DNA of 36,519 nucleotides from Candidatus Omnitrophota bacterium (lineage in GTDB: Bacteria > Omnitrophota > Gorgyraeia > Zapsychrales > Zapsychraceae), in NCBI GenBank assembly GCA_015233495.1, contig JADFXQ010000016.1, forward strand, positions 1 through 36,519. The letters are read 5' to 3'. How positions within the stretch are numbered: the first letter of the stretch is position 1; every line of letters begins with the position of its first letter. Positions 16,668-23,519 of this stretch are shown piece by piece. The notes beneath the pieces are model-generated. The model was not told the DNA's origin, did not search any database, and saw nothing but the letters and a program-made list of their open reading frames with translations. The position numbers and the translations under genes are program-made.

Positions 16668-16696
16668 AATATATAACGTATGACGTTATGTGTCAA
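16668..16696 (-). promoter_or_regulatory. higBA promoter with embedded palindromic operator
   Basis: On the minus strand, consensus -35 TTGACA (16696-16691), a 17-base spacer and -10 TATATT (16673-16668). The region between the two boxes is filled by a perfect palindrome ATAACGT-CAT-ACGTTAT (16673-16689). This is what an autoregulated toxin-antitoxin operon would show. The predicted start site, about 7 bases after the -10, coincides with the GTG start of higB at 16662. Confidence 0.8.
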
Positions 16697-16779
16697 GAAA
16701 AAACACCCCCTTGACAATCTGGTGAAAAATAAGGATGGAAAGGCTGTTTCAGGAAAGCGTGTTCTTGAGTAGGTAAGAC

Positions 16780-18816
16780 TTACGCTAACCGAGTCTGGCA
16801 AACTTGAAGAACCGAGTAAACTGAAACGTGGTTTAAATCTGCCGGGATGAAATTTTTCGCTTTTTTGAAATCGCTGTGCGCGTCCGGCGCCGGGCTGATT
16901 ACGCTGGAATAGGCGTGAAACGGCCGCCAGCGTTCGGGGTTAATTCCAGGCTGATTGCGGGTGAATATGGAAACCACTGGCGTGCCTATGGCATCGGCAA
17001 TATGCACCGGGCCGGAATCATTGGAAACCAGCATACGGCAGTGTTTTAAAACAGCAGTCAATTGCCGTAGATTGGTTTGTCCGGTCAAATCCAAAATCCG
17101 CGGCCATTTTTGACCAAACCGCTCCAGGATATACGCGGCGGAAGCCGAAGCCCGGCCGGATCCGACAATCAGAAAATCCGCGCCGGTTTCCCGGGCTAAA
17201 CCATCGATCAATTTGACAAAATTCTCAATCGGCCAGCATTTGGCGGGATCGCTGGCATCGGGGTGGATCGCGATCAGCCTGTCTGGGGTCAAATGTTTCT
17301 GCCGCAGAATAGCCTGCGCCCATTCTTCCCCATCGGACTGAATCGGCACGAAGGTTTCCGGTTCACTGATCTGCAAACCCAAATGCCGCAAAATATCCAA
17401 ACAATATTCTGTCTCGTGTTTCTTACCCAGATAACGTTCATCCTTGACCGGGTCATTTAAGAGGAAGCCCCATTTGCGATCACGAAACCCAACGCGGCGC
17501 GGGATGCCGGCCAAACATCCCAAGGCATTGGTGCGGCGTTTGGTGTGATAAACCAGGGCCAAGTCGAATTTCCGGGAGCGAATTTGCCGAATCAATTTAA
17601 TGAAACCGAAAAATCCTTGGTGTTCGTTTTTACGATCATCCACCATGACCGCGTCGATATCGGGATTTCCGGCAACCAAGTCTTTTGTCTGGGCGGACAA
17701 CAACGCGGTGATTTTCGCGCCCGGGAAATTCTCGCGTAAAATTTTGAACACGGGCGTAGTCAACACCACATCGCCGATGCGGTCGGTGCGGATGATAAGG
17801 ATATTTTTATAAGCGTTACTGCCTGCAACATAGTTTTGTGTCGGAGCGCCCACTAGGGGCGCCCCGACAAAGGAGAATACATCTTCTACCTTGATCGCTT
17901 CCATGCAGGAATGCTTCTCCTCCAGCTTCGCGTCAGCGCACTTGCGGCAATTTTCATTGCGTCGGATCGCCGCTCCGTCCTTGCCCCAAGGGCCGTATTG
18001 ATCCGGTGATTTTGGGCCGAACAATCCGATCAGCGGAATGTTAAAATAGCTAGCGATATGCAAGGGGCCGCTGTCATTCCCGACGACAAATTTGGCATTT
18101 TGAATAACGGCCGCCAATTGCCGCAGAGTGGTTTGGCCGCATAAATTGACATAGGTCGCTTTTTTTAACGACTGACACGCGGCATCCACAACCGCTTTAT
18201 CCGTTGATTCTCCGATAAAAACCGTTTTCACGCCGGTAGTTTCATAAATCCGCCCGGCCAAGAAACCGAAATTTTTCGCCGGCCATTGTTTTTCCGCGCT
18301 GGCCGCACCCGGAGCCATCACGCAATATTGTTCCGCCGCGTTCAACAATCCCCAGAGGAGAATTGCAATAAAATTTTGATCCTCTTCGGATATCCAGAGG
18401 GCAACCCTGGGCGGTGTTCCGTTGGAAAACGGATGAACCTTTCGCAAGCGGGCCAAATGTTTATCCAGCATATGGCCGGAGAATTTCCGGCCAAACACCA
18501 CCGGTGTACGCCGGCGGCAGGCCAGCAGCAACGGAATCGCGGTACAGCGCAGATCAACCACTAGGTCATAAACATCCCGCCGCAAGCCCATGATCCATTT
18601 CAAGGTTTGCGGCCCGGTCCAATGTTTATCAAACACCATCACGTATCGAAAATACGGATTGCCCTCCAGCAAAGGATAGGCTTTCGGCCCGACCACAACA
18701 TCCAAATCCGCAGACGGAAAATCCCGTTTCAAAATATCAATGACCGGCAAAGTCAAGACCACATCACCGATATTGGACAAGGAAATCACCAAAATTTTTT
18801 TAATTGTCTCTGACAT
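16780..18816 (-). CDS. Tandem GT9 (heptosyltransferase-like) fusion protein
   Basis: A 678-residue protein with two complete glycosyltransferase family 9 units. Unit 1 (about 1-315) starts KKILVISLSNIGDVVLTLPV and holds NDSGPLHIASYFNIPLIGLFGP plus a Cys-rich tail (ENCRKCADAKLEEKHSC). Unit 2 (about 335-678) starts KNILIIRTDRIGDVVLTTPV and holds SNDSGPVHIADAIGTPVVSIF. GT9 enzymes transfer heptose from ADP-heptose to LPS core, so this protein may add two sugars. The linker VGAPLVGAPT (about 317-326) is encoded by an almost perfect palindrome at 17839-17869. The ATG at 18816 has only a weak ribosome site but a good promoter upstream. Acceptors and sugar identity are not predictable. Confidence 0.93.
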   Translation of the reverse strand: MSETIKKILVISLSNIGDVVLTLPVIDILKRDFPSADLDVVVGPKAYPLLEGNPYFRYVMVFDKHWTGPQTLKWIMGLRRDVYDLVVDLRCTAIPLLLACRRRTPVVFGRKFSGHMLDKHLARLRKVHPFSNGTPPRVALWISEEDQNFIAILLWGLLNAAEQYCVMAPGAASAEKQWPAKNFGFLAGRIYETTGVKTVFIGESTDKAVVDAACQSLKKATYVNLCGQTTLRQLAAVIQNAKFVVGNDSGPLHIASYFNIPLIGLFGPKSPDQYGPWGKDGAAIRRNENCRKCADAKLEEKHSCMEAIKVEDVFSFVGAPLVGAPTQNYVAGSNAYKNILIIRTDRIGDVVLTTPVFKILRENFPGAKITALLSAQTKDLVAGNPDIDAVMVDDRKNEHQGFFGFIKLIRQIRSRKFDLALVYHTKRRTNALGCLAGIPRRVGFRDRKWGFLLNDPVKDERYLGKKHETEYCLDILRHLGLQISEPETFVPIQSDGEEWAQAILRQKHLTPDRLIAIHPDASDPAKCWPIENFVKLIDGLARETGADFLIVGSGRASASAAYILERFGQKWPRILDLTGQTNLRQLTAVLKHCRMLVSNDSGPVHIADAIGTPVVSIFTRNQPGINPERWRPFHAYSSVISPAPDAHSDFKKAKNFIPADLNHVSVYSVLQVCQTRLA
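17839..17869. repeat. 31-base palindrome forming the GT9-GT9 linker
   Basis: A hairpin-forming palindrome with a 13-position stem (12 pairs, one mismatch at 17845/17863) and the five-base loop ACTAG, GC-rich. Read in frame on the minus strand it encodes VGAPLVGAPT. It sits exactly between the two GT9 units of the surrounding gene. It resembles a dispersed REP-like palindrome that happens to be open in this frame. Confidence 0.85.
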
Positions 18817-18856
18817 GAAAGCTGCTCTTATTTATATTGATAAATAATCAAAAATA

Positions 18857-18907
18857 ATTATAATTTAAATTAACAATTTGACAACCCTGACTCAGCCATG
18901 CTAAATT
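18857..18907. promoter_or_regulatory. Overlapping divergent promoters
   Basis: Minus strand: TTGTCA (18884-18879), 16 bases, then a perfect TATAAT (18862-18857), driving the GT9-GT9 gene that starts at 18816. Plus strand: TTGACA (18878-18883), 18 bases, then TAAATT (18902-18907) with TG at 18899-18900 (extended -10), driving the small gene at 18923. The two -35 boxes share five bases, so RNA polymerase should not occupy both at once. Confidence 0.65.
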
Positions 18908-18922
18908 AATGAAAAGATTTTT

Positions 18923-19198
18923 ATGACAGTAATCGCTATTCCACAATCTCTTAGGTCAAAACTCGGAGATGACGCGATCCAGGATCTTATTCGTCTCCTT
19001 GACACAATCGAAACCGGATCACAAGCCATGACCGTGCAAACCGTTGAAAACAAATTCGAAAAACGGCTCATTGAAGAAACCGAAAAACTCCGCGTTGAGT
19101 TCCATGGATTACGAGCCGATATCGTCCGCTGGATGTTTTTATTTTGGATCGGACAATTTGCCGGCGTGGCCGGTCTCTTATCCTGGTTTAAACATTAA
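18923..19198 (+). CDS. Small tail-anchored coiled-coil protein
   Basis: The only plus-strand gene, 91 residues. It opens MTVIAIPQSLRSKLGDDAIQ, has a charged helical middle (about 25-68, KFEKRLIEETEKLRVEFHGL) and ends with one hydrophobic segment (about 69-88, WMFLFWIGQFAGVAGLLSWF). This layout resembles the DUF1640-like small coiled-coil membrane proteins found in many bacteria; function is unknown. Its promoter overlaps that of the divergent GT9 gene, and its last 11 bases overlap the 3' end of the convergent GT9 gene at 19188. The ribosome site is weak (GAAAAG). It is a single-gene unit inside a glycosyltransferase block, perhaps a later arrival. Confidence 0.8.
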   Translation: MTVIAIPQSLRSKLGDDAIQDLIRLLDTIETGSQAMTVQTVENKFEKRLIEETEKLRVEFHGLRADIVRWMFLFWIGQFAGVAGLLSWFKH

Positions 19199-20216
19199 TC
19201 GATTCTTTCAATAAACTACTAACCGCTTCCCAGACACTTCCGACTTTAACCGCCTGCATACATTCATTATCCCGGCAGTCCAAACGATAACAAGACTGCT
19301 GATTACACGGCACTGATTCCCTCAATATGATTTTCCGTCCCCAGCCGGCCGGGCCGGTAATTTCCGGGACCGTGGGGCCAAAAATTCCGACTACTGCCGT
19401 GCCTACCGCGTTAGCTATGTGGATCGGGCCGGAATCATTCGATACCACCACAGCCGCGGCCTCCATCAGCGCGATCAATTCTTTTAAATTTAATTCCCCG
19501 GCAAAACTAACCGGCCGAACCGGCAAATTTTTAACCACACCTTCGACAAGCGGCCGATCCTTGTCCGCCCCGGAAACAATCACTCTAACCCCGGGAACTG
19601 CCATCAGCCTTTTGATCAATTCCGTAAAATTGTCTGCCGGCCAGCGTTTGAGGTCCCAATTGCCGCCGCAGTTGACAATTACAATTTTATCTTTATCCGT
19701 CACCCCGCGCTGCACCAATTTTTTCCGGATTGATGCGCGGGATTCTTCCCCGACTAAAAGACGATTAGTCCGGTCACTCACCCGTATCCCGAAGTTTTCA
19801 ATCACCTTTAAATAAAAATCACCGCGATGCAGATTCCCGGCGGGAACCGGATAGCGATGGGTCAAAAATATTCCCCGATTTTTTGTGTCGTATCCAACCC
19901 GTACGGGAATCCCCGCGAAAAACGGCAATAAAGCACGGGTCAAAGAACGGTGCAAAATAAACGCAGCGTCAAATTTTTCCTGCCGTAATCGCCAGATCAA
20001 CTGTAATTTTGCGGATAAACTTTTATGCGCGCCTTTTTCATCATAAACGATAACGTTATCAACGCCCGGAACACATTCCAAAATTTCTTGGACCCGGGAC
20101 GGCGCTAAACAGGTAAGCCGAGCTTGCGGATATTGCGTTTTCAACGCTGGAAAAATCGGCGAGGAAAAAATCACATCCCCCAGCCAATTGACGTTGATGA
20201 CTAAAATGTTTTGCAT
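19188..20216 (-). CDS. GT9 heptosyltransferase-family protein
   Basis: A 342-residue single-unit family 9 glycosyltransferase, probably adding heptose or a related sugar to the LPS core at the inner face of the inner membrane. It has QNILVINVNWLGDVIFSSPI at the N-terminus, VIVNCGGNWDLKRWPADNF, SFAGELNLKELIALM and VVSNDSGPIHIANAVGTAVV, then IFGPTVPEITGP. The C-terminus has several Cys residues (VPCNQQSCYRLDCRDNECM), as in WaaF-like enzymes. Its first 16 bases overlap the preceding GT4 gene, where CGGAGG is only two bases from the ATG. Its 3' end overlaps the small plus-strand gene by 11 bases. Confidence 0.93.
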   Translation of the reverse strand: MQNILVINVNWLGDVIFSSPIFPALKTQYPQARLTCLAPSRVQEILECVPGVDNVIVYDEKGAHKSLSAKLQLIWRLRQEKFDAAFILHRSLTRALLPFFAGIPVRVGYDTKNRGIFLTHRYPVPAGNLHRGDFYLKVIENFGIRVSDRTNRLLVGEESRASIRKKLVQRGVTDKDKIVIVNCGGNWDLKRWPADNFTELIKRLMAVPGVRVIVSGADKDRPLVEGVVKNLPVRPVSFAGELNLKELIALMEAAAVVVSNDSGPIHIANAVGTAVVGIFGPTVPEITGPAGWGRKIILRESVPCNQQSCYRLDCRDNECMQAVKVGSVWEAVSSLLKESINV

Positions 20217-21301
20217 AACCTCCGATACACCCCTTCCACCTTCTCCACCATCTCCTGATCCGAATATTCTCTTAACGCTTTTTCGCGGGCTGCCGCGCCC
20301 AGAGACCGCGCCAGATCTCGATCTTTTAATAAAAGCAATAAGGCCTGCGCCAAAGTTTGGGGGTTTTCTTTCGGGACTAAAATACCGGTTTGCCCGTCTT
20401 CAATCAAATCCACAATTCCGCCGACCGCCGCGGCGACCACTGGCAGCCCGGCGGCTTGCGCGTCCATCAGGGACAGGCCTAAACCTTCTTCCCGGGACGG
20501 CATGACAAAAATATCCAAGCCAAACAACGTTTGGGCCATGTCGCCTGCGTCCCGTTTAAAAATAACCTGGCTGCTCAATTTCTTTTTTTCTGCCTGTTGC
20601 TTCAAATCGCTTTCCGTCTTTCCTTCGCCAAACAAGATCAGCCGGCACGTCGGAAACTCCTTAACCACCAGACTCATTGCGTCGATTAAAATATCCTGTC
20701 CTTTAACCGAGGAAAGCCGCGCCACCATGCCGATGACAGGTTCTGTGCCTACTCCCCAATGATGGCGGATCTTATCTCGTTGTCCTTTGTCACCCGCCAA
20801 AAAAGGGTTTAAATCAATCCCCGATCGAATCAGACAAATCTTGCGCTGCGGGACCCGAAAATCTTTGCATAAATGCGCGTGGACCGCGGAACTGATCGCG
20901 ATGGCCGCATCGCCCCAAGCCGGGACGAGTTTCCGGCCGAAGCGGGCTTTAAAAAAACCATGACAGGTAGTCACGCTCGGCCGGCCAGTTAAATGTTTTA
21001 ACATCAAAGCCAGGACTTGGGTTACCCGGGTCTGCGAATGAATGACATCAATTTTGTGCTTTTTTAAATAGCGGCATAAAGACGGCAGAGATAGAAAAAT
21101 CCGCGGTGATAATTCCGACTTTGTCTGGATATTGATGCGTTTGATTGTCGCGCCGCACGCCTGAAACGCGGCTTCTTTATCGCCGCCCGATGACAAAATA
21201 TATACTTCATGCCCCCGGCCAACCAGCCCGCGGGTCAAGGTCAGAACATAACTGGTAATGCCGCCGGTGTTCATATGCGTGGTTAATAAAAGGATCCTCA
21301 T
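20201..21301 (-). CDS. GT4 family glycosyltransferase
   Basis: A 366-residue GT-B glycosyltransferase of family 4. The N-terminal half shows TTHMNTGGITSYVLTLTRGL and DVIHSQTRVTQVL. The C-terminal nucleotide-sugar half shows IGMVARLSSVKGQDILIDAM and the E-x7-E-like segment REEGLGLSLMDAQAAGLPVV, in which the second acidic residue is Asp instead of Glu, then GGIVDLIEDGQTGILVP. It probably adds a hexose to LPS core or O-chain; donor and acceptor are unknown. GGGAGG lies about six bases before the ATG at 21301. The downstream GT9 gene overlaps it by 16 bases. Confidence 0.93.
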   Translation of the reverse strand: MRILLLTTHMNTGGITSYVLTLTRGLVGRGHEVYILSSGGDKEAAFQACGATIKRINIQTKSELSPRIFLSLPSLCRYLKKHKIDVIHSQTRVTQVLALMLKHLTGRPSVTTCHGFFKARFGRKLVPAWGDAAIAISSAVHAHLCKDFRVPQRKICLIRSGIDLNPFLAGDKGQRDKIRHHWGVGTEPVIGMVARLSSVKGQDILIDAMSLVVKEFPTCRLILFGEGKTESDLKQQAEKKKLSSQVIFKRDAGDMAQTLFGLDIFVMPSREEGLGLSLMDAQAAGLPVVAAAVGGIVDLIEDGQTGILVPKENPQTLAQALLLLLKDRDLARSLGAAAREKALREYSDQEMVEKVEGVYRRLCKTF

Positions 21302-21356
21302 CGCGAGCCTCCCGATCTGATCGTCTCTGCGTGGATTTTAAAAAGAACAAAATAAC

Positions 21357-23477
21357 TTACTCTGCCTTGTCGACTAAGAGCGACAAAATTTCTTTCAAGA
21401 CTTCTTCCGGAGTTATCGCGGCTAAACACGCCCGCGTATGAATCCGACAATGCGCATTATAACACGGAGCGCATTTTAAATGTTTATCTAAAATCTTTAG
21501 ATTACACCCCGGTGGAACATGCCTTCGGGAATCGGTTGGGCCGAATAAAGCTATACAAGGAGTCCGCAGTGCCGCGGCGATATGCAAAGGGGCGGAATCC
21601 GGCGTCACAAACACATTGCAGCGTTTGATCAAAGCCGCCAATTGCATGACGTCGGTTTTTCCGGTCAAATTCGCGGGTTTCGCCCGCGTGATCTGCAAAA
21701 GCTGAAAAGCGCGCAGTTTATCTTTTTCTGTGCCGGTGATCACGACCCGGATATTTTTCGCGGATAAAAGATCACAAAGCCGGGCTATTGATTCAATCGG
21801 CCAATTTTTGGTCTCCCATTTTTCCGAAGCCGCCACATTGATCCCTACGACACGTCGACAATTGCCCAGCCATTCCGCGTCTAACAAATCCTCAATATAA
21901 CGCTGGTCTTTCGCGGAAGGCCACAATTCCAATTCTTCCTGTTCCGACGGCGAAATCCCCATCTTTTTCAAAATTTCAAATTGATGCAAAACCGCGGGCA
22001 AGGGTGTCGGGTTTTTTTTCAAGCCATGGTTCAATAAAAATCCCCATTTTCCATTGTCATACCCATAACGCTGCTGGGACAAGGTTAAAAAAGCCAACAA
22101 ATGGGTGCTCCGGTTATTTTGAAAATCAATGACTTGATCAAAACGCAGATGGCGCAAATACCGAGCCAGCCGCAAAAATGCCGGCAAACCTTTGTCTTTA
22201 TAAGAACGGTCATAGACAATCAATTCATCCACATACGGACAATTCTGCAAAATAGGACGCGCTTCTTTTCCTACCAGACAATAGATTTTCGCCTGCGGAT
22301 AGTGCCGACGAATCAACCGCAAAGACGCGGTGATCAAAACCACATCTCCCAAAGAACTGATTTTGATCACTAAAAGGTTAAGCGCATCTAAAAGCTCCTG
22401 ATAAACCGCCAAAGTCCGCTTTGCCATATGCTCAATCGTGTATTGTTCCCGAATTTTCTTCTGGGCCGCCTGCGTCAGTTGCCGTCCTAAAGCCCGGTCA
22501 TGATAAAGACGGAGCACGGCTTTCGCGATCGCGTCGGAGTCTTTCGACGGCACCAAAAGGCCGGTTTTGTCAGCCTCGATAATATCCACAACTCCGCCGA
22601 CATTAGTCGCTACCACCGGCACTCCCGCGGCTTGGGCTTCAATAATGACCCGGCCAAATGATTCCGGGGTTACCGAAGCAAAAACCAAGACGTCGGTTTT
22701 GCCTAATAGCTCCGGAATATCGGCACGACTGCCTAAAAATTCCACGGCCGGGTTTAGACCCAATTGCCGGGCCAGAACCTCAAGTTCCCGCCTATATGAT
22801 TGTTTGTCCGCCGGCGCGTCCCCCACGATCCAAACCTTCAAATACGGCATCTGCCGGATAACCTTAGCCATCGCGCGGATAAAATATATGTGCCCTTTCA
22901 GAGGCGTAATCCGGCCAATAATCGTGACCACAAAATCTTTTTGCGTTTTTTCTTCGCGGCGAACCCGCTCTTGTGCCACAGCGGCAAACCTTTCCACATC
23001 CACACTGCGGGGAATTTTCCTTATGCCATGCGCCGGAACTTTGTATTCCTGGACCATATAACGGCCAATCGCCTCGCTGGGCACAATAACCAATTTCCCC
23101 CATCCCATAATTTGGCTGAACCAAGGCGTTTTATAATACCCGTGGCACGTCGTAATGAATTGGGCATTCGTGCCGCGGCAAGCGAAAAACGCGATCCAGG
23201 CTGGAACGCGGGACCGGGCGTGAACTATATCAATTTTCTCGCTCAAAATGATCTGCCGCACCCGCCGGATCATCGCCAATATAGTGAATAAAGATTTTTC
23301 ATGAACCGGCAGGGAAAAATGTTTCGACCCGTTCAATTCCAAATCCACAACTAAACGGCCGCCGTTCGAAATCACGACGGATTTATGCCCGTGTTGAGTT
23401 AAATATTTGGCGAAATCCACTGTGCCGGTTTCAACCCCGCCGACATTTAATTCTGGGAGTACCTGAAGAATGTTCAT
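21357..23477 (-). CDS. GT4-GT9 bifunctional glycosyltransferase fusion
   Basis: A 706-residue protein. Residues 1-362 form a GT4 unit (LPELNVGGVETGTVDFAKYL, VVTIIGRITPLKGHIYFIRA, SVTPESFGRVIIEAQAAGVP, GGVVDIIEADKTGLLVP). Residues about 366-706 form a GT9 unit (NLLVIKISSLGDVVLITASL, GINVAASEKWETKNWP, VTPDSAPLHIAAALRTPCIA). In the GT9 unit the usual NDSGP motif reads PDSAP. The two meet without any linker at about residue 364. At that point an AGGAG seven bases before an out-of-frame ATG (22387) survives, as if two formerly separate genes were fused by a small frame change. It probably adds two consecutive core sugars. Confidence 0.9.
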   Translation of the reverse strand: MNILQVLPELNVGGVETGTVDFAKYLTQHGHKSVVISNGGRLVVDLELNGSKHFSLPVHEKSLFTILAMIRRVRQIILSEKIDIVHARSRVPAWIAFFACRGTNAQFITTCHGYYKTPWFSQIMGWGKLVIVPSEAIGRYMVQEYKVPAHGIRKIPRSVDVERFAAVAQERVRREEKTQKDFVVTIIGRITPLKGHIYFIRAMAKVIRQMPYLKVWIVGDAPADKQSYRRELEVLARQLGLNPAVEFLGSRADIPELLGKTDVLVFASVTPESFGRVIIEAQAAGVPVVATNVGGVVDIIEADKTGLLVPSKDSDAIAKAVLRLYHDRALGRQLTQAAQKKIREQYTIEHMAKRTLAVYQELLDALNLLVIKISSLGDVVLITASLRLIRRHYPQAKIYCLVGKEARPILQNCPYVDELIVYDRSYKDKGLPAFLRLARYLRHLRFDQVIDFQNNRSTHLLAFLTLSQQRYGYDNGKWGFLLNHGLKKNPTPLPAVLHQFEILKKMGISPSEQEELELWPSAKDQRYIEDLLDAEWLGNCRRVVGINVAASEKWETKNWPIESIARLCDLLSAKNIRVVITGTEKDKLRAFQLLQITRAKPANLTGKTDVMQLAALIKRCNVFVTPDSAPLHIAAALRTPCIALFGPTDSRRHVPPGCNLKILDKHLKCAPCYNAHCRIHTRACLAAITPEEVLKEILSLLVDKAE

Positions 23478-23519
23478 AATCTCTATTCCAATAAGCGACT
23501 AATCCGGAAAACGAATTTC

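Noticed and set aside
17839-17869. Palindrome as a transcription terminator
   Set aside because: It lies inside a continuous frame joining two intact domains and has no U-tract on either strand.
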